Assembly: GCA_037130365.1 (NCBI GenBank)
Contig: JBAXTE010000019.1
Location: forward strand, 1 to 64,000
Direction of reading: 5' to 3'
Origin: JBAXTE01 sp037130365
GTDB taxonomy: Bacteria; Bacteroidota; Bacteroidia; Bacteroidales; WCHB1-69
Length of the DNA stretch: 64,000 bases
The translations under genes were made by a program, and so were the position numbers. The notes under the pieces are model-generated. The model searched no databases and was not told the DNA's origin. It worked only from the letters and a program-made list of their open reading frames with translations. Shown here one piece after another: positions 46,522-56,241 of this stretch; position 1 is the stretch's first letter, and each line of letters opens with the position of its first letter.

Positions 46522-47097
46522 TTAAAATCGATTATATTTTGCTTTCTTTTGATTGAATTTATAATTTAACCCAATATTAATTCCATAAAAAGTGTAAGGA
46601 TTTGTTGGATCGAACATAAAATGATACTTAAACATAGCCGTTAACGCAGCCGATTGATCAATTTTAAAGTAAAATCCAGCAGAAGGGGCAAAGCCGACAT
46701 TTGTAATCGTTTTTGAAACATCCAAAACTACTTTGTCTGATATCTTCTTTTCGAAATAACTAAAGTTGTAAAACCCAAAATCTAATGCAATTGCAGGAGC
46801 AAATGCAGAAAACCCAAATCGTTTTTCAAGCAATCCAGTTATTGGAATCATAGAGTAATGTTTGTGGATATTATCTGTGCTAAATTGATTAAAACCAGTG
46901 GTTAACCCGATGTCGAAATTTTTGTCTATTGCAAATTTTAATGAAATATTTGCTCCATAATCATTCCCTAAGTTGTGATCGGTAACTAAAGTTCCTATAG
47001 GAAATTGTGCCCCAATAGATGGGTGAATACTAACTTGACCGAATATGCAAAAACTACTTGATGCAAATAGAAGTGCTATTATTATTGATTTTTTCAT
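46522..47097 (-). CDS. Outer-membrane beta-barrel protein, unknown function
   Basis: A 191-residue protein with a signal peptide (SIIIALLFASSSFCIFGQ) and alternating hydrophobic strands ending in aromatic residues (IGLNYKF near the C-terminus), the pattern of an eight-stranded outer-membrane barrel. Strands such as ANISLKFAIDKNFDIGLTTGF and AALTAMFKYHFMF support this. It is a single gene; the ligand or activity is unknown. Confidence 0.65.
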   Translation of the reverse strand: MKKSIIIALLFASSSFCIFGQVSIHPSIGAQFPIGTLVTDHNLGNDYGANISLKFAIDKNFDIGLTTGFNQFSTDNIHKHYSMIPITGLLEKRFGFSAFAPAIALDFGFYNFSYFEKKISDKVVLDVSKTITNVGFAPSAGFYFKIDQSAALTAMFKYHFMFDPTNPYTFYGINIGLNYKFNQKKAKYNRF

Positions 47098-47305
47098 TTT
47101 GATAATTATTAGTTGATGTTCTTTAAAATACTAATAACTATTGATTTTAAGTGGTTTAATTCACGTTTTTGGAATATTTAAATTAAATATTTTAGTTCTT
47201 AAAGTTGTGAGTTATAAATTATATATATGTGTGTTTGTCGCTATAAAATCAATGTTATTACATCTCTAACAACAATAAATTTGAATAAAAGTTTGATTGA
47301 TATAC

Positions 47306-47340
47306 AAAAAGCGCAGAAAGGAACCCTTTCTGCGCTTTTT
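47306..47340 (-). terminator. Intrinsic terminator of the alpha-2-macroglobulin gene
   Basis: Perfect 16-bp arms AAAAAGCGCAGAAAGG / CCTTTCTGCGCTTTTT with a 3-nt loop, and a T-run at the end of the arm on either strand. It lies 60 bp downstream of the stop at 47400. This is the strongest classical terminator in the left part of the window. Confidence 0.85.
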
Positions 47341-47399
47341 GAAATTTTTTTCCTTTGGATTCAGGCCATAAATTTTAATCCAATTATTGTGATAAAAAC

Positions 47400-50300
47400 T
47401 TACTCTACCGTCACTCTCACCCCTTCCGAATGTGAGGTAAACTCAGGAGCATACATACATTGAATGGTGGTGATGCCATTGGAGAAATCTCCTTTTTGAG
47501 TGGCAAACATCGTGTATTCAAATACGTACGTTCCTTTGCGAAGATAATCGAAGAAGAAGTTGGTGGCTGCATCGCGCGTGCTTTCGTAATAACCTAATCC
47601 ATCTTGATATTTGTAATTTGAGAGCACGTTGATTGGTTCAAAAGTCGATGCGCGCATATCTTTCATATGAACATATTCCATATCGCGGTCGGAGCGAAGT
47701 ACAATTCTTACCTTGATTTTATCGCCAATTTTAATTTTATCTCCCGCCTTTATTGGTTCTATTACTTCTCCTGTGGGAGTTATCCGAACTACAAACAACT
47801 CTTTCTTCATACTCAATGGCGTTTGTGCAGGTGTAATTTTGTCTAAATTTTCGAAATATTGCCAGTAAACAGAACCCCAAGCCACGCCCGCAGTTGATTT
47901 GGTAACGGTAATATTGCCCATGTTTGGCGTAATTTCGGTGCCATTCCACGCAGTTTTAAAGTAACCAGTACCAGCTTCCACTTTTACATTATCCATTTTC
48001 TTTGGATCGATGACTTTATCGCCAATTTTAATTTCAACTAATTGGTCGTCGGCGAGTTGGTTGGTGCCTTTTAAAAGTAATGCATAACAAGCTTCTGCAG
48101 TCGATTTGGTGGTTCCCCAATTTTGAGTTTGCTTTTGTTTAAGCAACCAAATTTTCATCTTTTCTACCGATTCCAAATCATTGTTTACCACATCAAAAGC
48201 CTCAATTAGCAAGGCTTGACGTTCTATCGGAGCTTCATACCAATAATATCCACCACCTTCATTTCGCCAATACATACCCATCTCTTCACTGTAAAGTGCA
48301 TTATTTTTGATTGATGAGATAATTTTTTTGGCAGTCACTGGGTCACCAGTTTTTAAATTGGCAATGGCAATCATTCCTTGCATATAAACACCTTTAGTTA
48401 ACCAATATTTTTTCGATTGATTGAGGTAATAGTTCACGGCTTCTTTGTTTTTGGAAGCAATTTCAACATCTTTCCAGAAAAAACTTCGAGCATATAAATA
48501 CTGAATTTCCGACCAACCAATGTGGTCTTTGCTCATATCAACTTTCCACTTTTTTAGTTCTTCATAATTTTCACGAATTCGGTCATCGGTGTATTTTACT
48601 GCTTTGGTAATCATAACCAATGATTTTGGATCTGAACTTAAATTAGTAATTCCTAAGTTCTTCAAATGTCCGAAACCAGTAACAATGTACTGCGTAATAT
48701 ATTCGTTGTCGCGCATACCTGGAAACCAAGCCCAACCGCCATTTGGAGTCTGCATTTTGATGAGCTTGTTTTGAGCAGCTTCTAACTGGCTCGACATGGT
48801 GATAATATCGAACAATAAACCAATACGTTTCTTTTGCTCCGATTCGCTTTTTGCATCCAACACCCAAGGAGTTTCTTCGAGCATTAGAGATTTTAACTCT
48901 TGATTTTTCTCCAAATTCGACATTAACGCTTCGGGTGAGTTGATTTTCCAACTTTCAAATACTGCTTTAATCTTCGGACTTGAGTTCGCAATATGCGTTG
49001 CAATGCTGTTGGCATAAAAACGACTGAATGTCTGTTCAGAACATTCGTAAGGATATTCCATTAAATAAGGAAGTGCTTGAATGGCATACCATGCTGGATT
49101 TGATGTAAACTCCAACGTGTATTTAAAGTTTGTGAGCGTAGTTGAAGTATTGTTTTTCAACTTATCAAAAGAGAAATTTTTAGTTTGATTTCCATTAATT
49201 GGCAATGGCAACGATTCGGTAACCAACATTCGATTGGTAAGCACAGGTAAGGTCATCTCTTCACCATCGGAGAAATTGCCAGCTTGTGCCGTAACCCGAT
49301 AGGTAATTGCCATAATTCCTTGTGGAATTGCAATTTTCCAAGCTACCGAAGTACTTTGTCCTTTAAGTGCAGAAAATGGAATTTCTAAGGTTGTTAATCC
49401 AAGTTCTGTGTTAATGGATTTCATGGTAATTGCATCCAAAAACTCGATTTTTGCCACGCCAGTTAAATCTTTATCGGAGATGTTTGAAATCTTCGCAGTA
49501 AACTCCATTTTGTCGTTTTCGCGGAAGAAACGAGGTTGATTTGGAACCACCATCAAATCTTTTTGAGTCACTAATTCTTTATTGAATTGACCAATTCGTA
49601 AATCTTTCGTATGTGCCAATCCCATTATTTTCCAACGAGTTAACGATTCAGGAACTTTAAATTTCAATACAATATTTCCTTCAGCATCGGTAGCCATTTG
49701 AGGCATAAAAAAAGCTGTTTCGTTGAAGTTAGAACGAACTTGAATTGGTTGTCCATTTCCAGCTTCGCCACCTCTTGAGTCATCATTATCCTGCTCAATA
49801 TCTGAAGTTGTCAGACCAAAAGTAGGACCTTTTTTCTTGCCAGCTTCCCCTTTCCCGTCTTTGCCAGATGGAGATTTGGTAGTTGTTGCCTCAGCCTTAT
49901 CTCCAGCTTTTTCTTCCATAACTGCCCCCGTAACAGACATTGGTGCTGCTGAGTCCATGATAGATTCATCTTCTGAAAAGCCCTCTTGTTGTTTAGAACC
50001 TTTTCTATACGATTTGTAATATCCACCATATGCATAGTTTGAGAAGTAGAATCCATGCCAATCTAACGATTTATAAGTAATGTTTTTAATGTAATTTGTG
50101 TATGGATTTTTGAAGTATGGATTTGCATTTTCATAGCTATTTGTCGGTGCGATATTCCAGTATGGATTGTTATCGTATCCATTGTGAAGATAAAACGACC
50201 AATAATGTTGTACAAAAGCATCCAACGAGGCATCGTACATAGAAGCAAGCAATTCTGAAGCTACTTTTTCGCCATCACTTCCTTTTATTGTGATATTCCA

Positions 50301-53300
50301 CTCTTCTTCTTGTCCGGGTTGAAGTTTGTCGCGGAAAGTTGCAAATTTTATATCTAAGGTTTCATTTTTACGAGCAACTCTTACCGAAAGATATTTTGAA
50401 TATGAGCGATTGTTGATGGTCAACACGGCATTAATTCTTAACGAACCATACATGCTTTCAGTAATCGGAAGATTGATGTTTTGAGCATTTTTGTCTAATG
50501 TAATCCATTGTTTTTGAATAGTGATTCCATCTTTGATAATTTCAAAAAATACTTTAGCATTTGTATGACGACTTTCTAACGTTAATTTTAAAGTTTTTCC
50601 AGGTTCAGTTGAGTATTCATTTGTTCTTAATAAAAGTGGTTCATAACTTGAATTTTCTAGTAGAGTAGTGTTCATCACCGCGAAAAATTGACTTTTTTCA
50701 AATGGTACTCCAAAATTATCCTTACCATTAATTTCAATAATATAATCTCCAGTTTTCCAAGTGCTAATGTTCGAAAATTTCAAAACTGTGTCTGTAGCAG
50801 TATTATGGATTTTGTCATAAGCAACTTCAAGTTTTTTCCATGTGTTTGGGTTCAGTTCATCGTCATAGTCTTCGAATGGAAATAGCTTTTTGAAATCTTC
50901 TTTTGAATACGCAAATGATTTTGGTTTTTGCCAATATCTAGTGTTTAACATCACCGAAGGTTGTTCCAAACGATAGACTTTCACATTAATTGAGGTCGGT
51001 TCCAGTTGTCCGTTCAGATTTGTTGTTCGAATGTCATATTTTCGCGTAGAGTCTGATTGGTCAATCTCTGAAGGAAGTCCAACCTGAGCATACATCGAAA
51101 TAAAACCAACAGCAATGTTTGTGGTTGCAGGATGTGTTTCTCCATTAATATCTGTAACATCTACAGAAACTGTGTAATTAAAAATTGGCATGTAATCCTT
51201 ATTCGCATTGAAATCTGGAATTGCATCAAAAGTAATAGTGTATTCACCTTTTTCATTGGTGGTAACTTCACCATTTAATATTTCCATCGATGTAGATGAT
51301 GGTTGATATCCCCACCACCAACGCCACCATGGGTAAGAAGCTCTTCGAGTAACTCGATATTTAACATTTGCACCATCGATTGCATTGCCAGCATAAGCTT
51401 TCGAAACACCAACTACAGTTACTTTGTCGTTGAGGCGATAACTGCCTTTAACAGGATTAAAAGTGGTTTCAAACTTTGGACGTTTATACTCTTCAACTCT
51501 AAAAGAAGTAGATCCGTTTGGGCTACTGATTTGCATTTGTCCTGTTAATCCACCCATTGGTGCTATAAATGTGCCTTGGAATGATCCAAAATCGTTTGTT
51601 ACTAAATCTAACGTGCCTTTTTCTTGCCAATTAGCATCTAATAATCGAACATGTGTGGCTGTTCCAGTTAGTATTTTTGATGATTTTCCTTTGTATTGTA
51701 CCGTAATTCCCTTAAAATAAACCGTTTGTCCAGGCCTATAAATGGCTCTGTCTGTAAAAAAATAAGTTTGAACGGAAGTCCGTTCAATGGTATCTCTATA
51801 ATATTGATATAGATTGTTTTTTGAATTTAGTTCATCATTTTTATATTTAATTGTAAATTCAACATTTCTGCCGTTTTCATCTACTTTAACAGCCGGAATT
51901 GTATAATGTCCATCTTGGTCGGTGACTCCTTTAGCCAACAAAACTGATTCATATTTGCGATAAGTATAATTATACGATAAAAATCGTGCTTCTACCGTTG
52001 CATTTGCTATTGGATCTCCAGTTTTGCGGTTGGTTACGGCAATTTCGGAAGAACCAGATGGTAATACTCGTTCAATATATGATAAGTCGGTTACGCAAAT
52101 ATCTAAATAAGACAATGCGTCATGGGTGAAATCAAAACGTTCACTTGATGAGGTTAAAATTAAATATTGACCTTTTCTTACTCCAGGTGCTTTAACTTCA
52201 GCACTTTGTCGTTGATAATCTGGTTGAGAAGGAAGCTCTTCCGAAAATTGAGTGATATATTTCAATGAAGTAAGTTTCTTCATCAATTCCTCTCCCCACA
52301 ATTTATTGGTATATCCTTTCATCTCCTCTGAAGTGATAGGAATAATTCTGAAGAATATTTTTTTGGTGCTTTTAAAGTTCACTAAAACTCTAAAAGGAAT
52401 GTCCGAAATAATATAGTTTTCGGCGCTTATGCTCAATTCAGGGGAAGTTATTAAATGCTTATAATATTTGCAATTATTAGCACCTCGGCTTAAAGGATAG
52501 CGTTCTATTGCAACTTCGATGAATTCTAATGCCTTGACGTTATTCAATCGAACATTAGGGTTTGATAAGGAATCGTATTTCTGTGCTGAAGTATAATACT
52601 CAAGGGCAATTTCGTAACAAATATTTGCAAGCTCTGGACTCTTTTGATATTTATTATAAAGCACCATTAATGAGGCTAAATATAAACTGTCGGTTTTTTC
52701 GAAGATGCTATTCTTTTTTACAAATTCTAATCGTTTTAAATCCACATCAATAAGTGCTGAAGGATCCACATCGTTGAGGTGAAATTGAATTGCATCTTGT
52801 AGAAAACTCAAAGCATAATACTTCATTGAGAGTGAATCTGGTGTGGTGATTTTTATGTTTGCAAACTCATTAACAGAACCTAAATATTTGGATTTATTGA
52901 TGTAAAAAGTGTTTGCTGGTTTTACAATTTGAGGTTCTTCGCCCATAAAAAAATCGATGGCTCGTTGCACTAAAAAATCGTACAATGTTGGTCTGTAATT
53001 TCCATCGTCACTAGTGCTTGTAATCTGATCGTACTTAGAAATGCTGGTTTGTTTTAATATCTGTGAATTTTTTAATGAAAGCATATATTCATTAAAAACA
53101 GCTTGTACAAGACTACGTAAATCCCATGTGTCGATATCCTCTTTTGCATATTTAGTGGTGGTCGAGCGATTCATAAAAACATATCGATTGTTTTGGTAGT
53201 AACCCCAAAGAATATCTGCTTTGGCAGAATGAAGTATCTGCGTTTGCGGTTCTGTTGTGGTTTTCATCTCTTTATCAATCCGCTCGATTGCTTTTTCGGT

Positions 53301-53558
53301 GCTTTTTTCTTCATACGAAGCCACAAGTCCTATTTGATACATAACGGCTCTTAGAAAATGACCATGTTGCTGTTCCGTTTTTGCATGTTGGTAAATTTCA
53401 TCCACCAGTTTTAACGCCTCTTTTGGTTGGCCGTTATCACGCTGTTTATCAACCTTTTTCCATTGTTCGGTGTAGCTGAACGGCTTAGTTTGACTTATTC
53501 CAGTCAATCCAATAAAAACAACCAATGCCAGTGTACTCAACATTTGTTTCATAATCAC
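47400..53558 (-). CDS. Alpha-2-macroglobulin family protein
   Basis: The 2052-residue exported protein has a Sec signal (STLALVVFIGLTGISQ) without a lipobox. The N-terminal ~380 residues are helical. MG-type domains follow: FFTDRAIYRPGQTVYFKGI is the MG2 signature, and FRVEEYKRPKFETTF follows it. The middle has a low-complexity acidic/Gly insert (AEATTTKSPSGKDGKGEAGKKKG) before the NFNETAFFMPQMATDAEGN region. The thioester site is present as YPYECSEQTF near residue 1505 (C-x-E-Q). Family members trap attacking proteases in the periplasm. The activity here is inferred. It is a single gene with an intrinsic terminator after it; no pbpC lies next to it, though a PBP1A gene is 2.7 kb upstream on the same strand. 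Confidence 0.9.
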   Translation of the reverse strand: MIMKQMLSTLALVVFIGLTGISQTKPFSYTEQWKKVDKQRDNGQPKEALKLVDEIYQHAKTEQQHGHFLRAVMYQIGLVASYEEKSTEKAIERIDKEMKTTTEPQTQILHSAKADILWGYYQNNRYVFMNRSTTTKYAKEDIDTWDLRSLVQAVFNEYMLSLKNSQILKQTSISKYDQITSTSDDGNYRPTLYDFLVQRAIDFFMGEEPQIVKPANTFYINKSKYLGSVNEFANIKITTPDSLSMKYYALSFLQDAIQFHLNDVDPSALIDVDLKRLEFVKKNSIFEKTDSLYLASLMVLYNKYQKSPELANICYEIALEYYTSAQKYDSLSNPNVRLNNVKALEFIEVAIERYPLSRGANNCKYYKHLITSPELSISAENYIISDIPFRVLVNFKSTKKIFFRIIPITSEEMKGYTNKLWGEELMKKLTSLKYITQFSEELPSQPDYQRQSAEVKAPGVRKGQYLILTSSSERFDFTHDALSYLDICVTDLSYIERVLPSGSSEIAVTNRKTGDPIANATVEARFLSYNYTYRKYESVLLAKGVTDQDGHYTIPAVKVDENGRNVEFTIKYKNDELNSKNNLYQYYRDTIERTSVQTYFFTDRAIYRPGQTVYFKGITVQYKGKSSKILTGTATHVRLLDANWQEKGTLDLVTNDFGSFQGTFIAPMGGLTGQMQISSPNGSTSFRVEEYKRPKFETTFNPVKGSYRLNDKVTVVGVSKAYAGNAIDGANVKYRVTRRASYPWWRWWWGYQPSSTSMEILNGEVTTNEKGEYTITFDAIPDFNANKDYMPIFNYTVSVDVTDINGETHPATTNIAVGFISMYAQVGLPSEIDQSDSTRKYDIRTTNLNGQLEPTSINVKVYRLEQPSVMLNTRYWQKPKSFAYSKEDFKKLFPFEDYDDELNPNTWKKLEVAYDKIHNTATDTVLKFSNISTWKTGDYIIEINGKDNFGVPFEKSQFFAVMNTTLLENSSYEPLLLRTNEYSTEPGKTLKLTLESRHTNAKVFFEIIKDGITIQKQWITLDKNAQNINLPITESMYGSLRINAVLTINNRSYSKYLSVRVARKNETLDIKFATFRDKLQPGQEEEWNITIKGSDGEKVASELLASMYDASLDAFVQHYWSFYLHNGYDNNPYWNIAPTNSYENANPYFKNPYTNYIKNITYKSLDWHGFYFSNYAYGGYYKSYRKGSKQQEGFSEDESIMDSAAPMSVTGAVMEEKAGDKAEATTTKSPSGKDGKGEAGKKKGPTFGLTTSDIEQDNDDSRGGEAGNGQPIQVRSNFNETAFFMPQMATDAEGNIVLKFKVPESLTRWKIMGLAHTKDLRIGQFNKELVTQKDLMVVPNQPRFFRENDKMEFTAKISNISDKDLTGVAKIEFLDAITMKSINTELGLTTLEIPFSALKGQSTSVAWKIAIPQGIMAITYRVTAQAGNFSDGEEMTLPVLTNRMLVTESLPLPINGNQTKNFSFDKLKNNTSTTLTNFKYTLEFTSNPAWYAIQALPYLMEYPYECSEQTFSRFYANSIATHIANSSPKIKAVFESWKINSPEALMSNLEKNQELKSLMLEETPWVLDAKSESEQKKRIGLLFDIITMSSQLEAAQNKLIKMQTPNGGWAWFPGMRDNEYITQYIVTGFGHLKNLGITNLSSDPKSLVMITKAVKYTDDRIRENYEELKKWKVDMSKDHIGWSEIQYLYARSFFWKDVEIASKNKEAVNYYLNQSKKYWLTKGVYMQGMIAIANLKTGDPVTAKKIISSIKNNALYSEEMGMYWRNEGGGYYWYEAPIERQALLIEAFDVVNNDLESVEKMKIWLLKQKQTQNWGTTKSTAEACYALLLKGTNQLADDQLVEIKIGDKVIDPKKMDNVKVEAGTGYFKTAWNGTEITPNMGNITVTKSTAGVAWGSVYWQYFENLDKITPAQTPLSMKKELFVVRITPTGEVIEPIKAGDKIKIGDKIKVRIVLRSDRDMEYVHMKDMRASTFEPINVLSNYKYQDGLGYYESTRDAATNFFFDYLRKGTYVFEYTMFATQKGDFSNGITTIQCMYAPEFTSHSEGVRVTVE

Positions 53559-53860
53559 AAATTTTAATTCTTAATAAACCCAATAATTAAAGAGAACGTA
53601 AATATACCTTATTTCGCATATCAATTTGCAAAAAAGCGGTATTTACATGAAAAAATCAAGCCAATTTAATGCTTTTATTCATTGTTTGGTGTTAATTATG
53701 TTGATAATCGGTTTTTTATATATTTTGAAGTAGATGATTTTGGTTTATAAATATTGAAGTAACAAAAAATTAAACTGTAACAATTCATCCGAGTTTTCGT
53801 AAAACAAAACGTTTTTTGCAATTTTTCTACTTTATAATCAATTATTACTGAACTATTTAT
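53559..53860. other. Divergent spacer
   Basis: A 302-bp AT-rich region between the alpha-2-macroglobulin gene (left) and the FISUMP gene (right). It must hold both promoters. A weak TATATTTA (minus strand, near 53607-53614) is the only -7-like match seen. No gene. Confidence 0.4.
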
Positions 53861-54559
53861 ATGATGAGAATTAAATTATTATTATTTGTGATGAGCATAT
53901 TTGGTTTTTACTGTCGCTTAAATGCTCAAACCCAACCAACTACGGTAACTGACATTGATGGAAATGTATACAAAACAGTGCAAATTGGGAATCAGCTGTG
54001 GATGGCGGAAAACTTAAAAACAACGAAATTCAACAATGGCAAACCAATTCCAAAAGATACCGATCCAAAAAATTGGAAAAGTCTGATGAGTGGAGGGTAT
54101 TGTTTTTATGAAAACACAAAAAGCAATGCCACAATTTATGGCGCATTATATAACTGGTTTGCAGTTAGATCTCAAAAAATTTGTCCGCTAGGTTGGCATG
54201 TTCCCAGAGATGGAGAGTGGGATACTTTAGTCATAAATTTAGGTGGAATAAAGAGAGGTTTTATGAAAAGAGAAGAGGTGGAAACATTAGAAATTGGTGC
54301 AAAATTGAAAGATACTGTGCAATGGTTAAGTCCAAATATTGGCGCTACAAATGAAACAATGTTTTCAGCACTTCCAGGTGGTTATATTAATAGTGCTGGT
54401 GCTTTTGATTTGATAAAGACCGATGGATATTGGTGGAGTTCCACTATTAGTGTTACCTATGGTGCGTATTGCAGATTCTTAAAAAATATCACCTCCTCGT
54501 TTTCTAGAACAAATCTCAGTAAAACTTATGGAATGTCGGTACGCTGTATTAAAAATTAA
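53861..54559 (+). CDS. FISUMP-domain exported protein
   Basis: A 232-residue protein with a signal peptide (LLLFVMSIFGFYCRLNAQ) followed by one Fibrobacter succinogenes major paralogous (FISUMP) domain. It carries the typical TVTDIDGNVYKTVQIGNQLWMAENLKTTKFNNG, then YGALYNWFAV, CPLGWHVPRDGEWDTL and a C-terminal GMSVRCIKN. The domain is found in surface or secreted proteins of Bacteroidota and Fibrobacteres; its biochemical role is not established. It is followed after 150 bp by a barrel and a lipoprotein gene. Confidence 0.85.
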   Translation: MMRIKLLLFVMSIFGFYCRLNAQTQPTTVTDIDGNVYKTVQIGNQLWMAENLKTTKFNNGKPIPKDTDPKNWKSLMSGGYCFYENTKSNATIYGALYNWFAVRSQKICPLGWHVPRDGEWDTLVINLGGIKRGFMKREEVETLEIGAKLKDTVQWLSPNIGATNETMFSALPGGYINSAGAFDLIKTDGYWWSSTISVTYGAYCRFLKNITSSFSRTNLSKTYGMSVRCIKN

Positions 54560-54687
54560 TCAGACAATAATTTTTCTAAAAAGATATGTGTTCATTAAAG
54601 CTTATAAACTTGGGCTAATTTGAAATTAGAATCAATTTTTTAATGAAAAATATTTTCTAAAACAATAGATTATTCCCAAATCTGTTA

Positions 54688-54695
54688 TATATTTG
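54688..54695 (+). promoter_or_regulatory. -7-like element before the barrel gene
   Basis: TATATTTG matches TAnnTTTG and lies 15 bp upstream of the ATG at 54710, giving a leader of only a few bases. No good TTG is present at the -33 distance, so this is a weak call. Confidence 0.35.
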
Positions 54696-54709
54696 TTGAA
54701 AACTAAGAT

Positions 54710-55288
54710 ATGAAATTTTATAAAAAATTTGTATTCTTATTGATTTTATTCATTATTTCGGGCTCAGCATTTGCTCAGAAATTTGCAATTGGTGGTTCCG
54801 TAATGTATAATCTTCAGAGTGAGAGTTTTGGAGCAGGTTTAAGAGGAATTTTTTTTCCGAATAACACCCTTAGCATTGTTCCGCAAATTTCTTACTATCC
54901 CTCTTTTAACAAGGTAAATGAATACACCCTTGGTTTAGGACTTGAGTATAAAATTATTCGAAAGCGTAAATTTTTCTTTTACTTACTTGCTCATGGAGGA
55001 TATAATTCGTGGATAAATTACCAAGAATCGCCCATGAAAGGAGCTGAGCCAAATAATTGGAACTTTGAGGGAGGAGCTGGCATTTCAATGTGGAGGTGTC
55101 TGAGACCATTTCTAGAATATAGGTATAATGCAAAGTTTGGAGAAACTCATCTCCAATTAGGGCTGATTTATGTGTTTAAATGCAAATCAAATTCAAACCC
55201 AGGAAGAGGTTCATGGTTTAAAATATTTAGAAAAAAAGGGAATTGTCCTGCTTATGGCTCATTATTTAATACCCAAAAAAGTATATGA
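54710..55288 (+). CDS. Outer-membrane beta-barrel-like exported protein
   Basis: A 192-residue protein with a signal peptide (FVFLLILFIISGSAFAQ) and short amphipathic strands: KFAIGGSVMYNLQSESFGAGLRGIFF, YTLGLGLEYKI, LAHGGYNSWINY and THLQLGLIYVFKCK. This is barrel-like. The last 25 residues are basic with Cys and Gly. No family name is recognised. Its stop overlaps the start of the next lipoprotein gene by 4 bp (ATGA), so they are coupled. Confidence 0.6.
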   Translation: MKFYKKFVFLLILFIISGSAFAQKFAIGGSVMYNLQSESFGAGLRGIFFPNNTLSIVPQISYYPSFNKVNEYTLGLGLEYKIIRKRKFFFYLLAHGGYNSWINYQESPMKGAEPNNWNFEGGAGISMWRCLRPFLEYRYNAKFGETHLQLGLIYVFKCKSNSNPGRGSWFKIFRKKGNCPAYGSLFNTQKSI

Positions 55289-56199
55289 AAAGAATCAGTA
55301 TTCAACTAATATTGTCGATAATAATAATATCTGTGACTAGTTTTTCGTGTAGAAAAGACCGAATTGAAAAGACCTTGAATGAATACAGTAGTGTAAATGA
55401 TTATTTGAACACTAAAAAACAGCAAGAACAAGTCTTTATAATCGATTCAAATGGAACTGGCCCAATCGTTGGAAATCAGGGAACAAAAATTTGGATTCAT
55501 AAAAGCTGTTTGCAAAAGCCAAATGGAGATACTATAACATGGCCTTACACTGTTAGATTAGTAGAATTATATACCCCAAAAGATATTATCTATTATCAAA
55601 TGCCAACAGTTTCTTCATTAGGGATTTTAGAAAATGATGGTGAAATTCGCTTGAGAGCTTTTAAAGATAATATTGAATTAATTATGAAGCCTTATCCTTG
55701 CAAATGCATCGTAAAAATGCCACATGTTGCTCCAAAAAATTATATGCGCGTATTCTATGGCTTCGAAACTAATCAAAAACCAGATTGGTCCTCTAATCTT
55801 AGCCAATTTGGAATTAGTACATTAGCAAATCCATATTTTGCAAATACTGATAGTGGATATGTGGGGGATGTTGCACGGCTTGGTTGGGTTGGATGTGACT
55901 CTTTAGCAGGTTCTCAAACAGGTAGAAAACTTACCTTTGAATCTAGTTCTGATAACCTCGATAATATTGGTGTATTTGTATATATGCCAAGCACTCGAAC
56001 AGTCATGCAGGTTTATAATATGCTTTCAACCCCAATTCCTATTGGAACTGCTGTGAAAATAATCTGTATTGGTGTGAGAAGCGACGGGATCTTATGTTCT
56101 TATTATCAAACAGCAACAGTAAATGGAGACATTACAATAGAAGTTACCATGGGTGAGATAACGGATATTGATTTAACTACATTGTTGAATAATTTGTAA
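55285..56199 (+). CDS. Lipoprotein of unknown function
   Basis: A 304-residue lipoprotein with Cys22 (..VTSFSCRKD). It has a GTGPIVGNQGTKIWIHKSCLQKPNGDTITWPYTVRLVELYTPKDII region typical of beta-rich exported proteins in this phylum, and a CKCIVKMP motif. Function unknown. The 4-bp ATGA overlap with the barrel-like gene upstream implies joint production, perhaps as one outer-membrane assembly; that is inference. It converges on the PBP1A gene with 42 bp between stops. Confidence 0.65.
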   Translation: MKRISIQLILSIIIISVTSFSCRKDRIEKTLNEYSSVNDYLNTKKQQEQVFIIDSNGTGPIVGNQGTKIWIHKSCLQKPNGDTITWPYTVRLVELYTPKDIIYYQMPTVSSLGILENDGEIRLRAFKDNIELIMKPYPCKCIVKMPHVAPKNYMRVFYGFETNQKPDWSSNLSQFGISTLANPYFANTDSGYVGDVARLGWVGCDSLAGSQTGRKLTFESSSDNLDNIGVFVYMPSTRTVMQVYNMLSTPIPIGTAVKIICIGVRSDGILCSYYQTATVNGDITIEVTMGEITDIDLTTLLNNL

Positions 56200-56241
56200 C
56201 AACTATTTTTGGACTGAATGAGTCAGAATTAACTCATAAAT

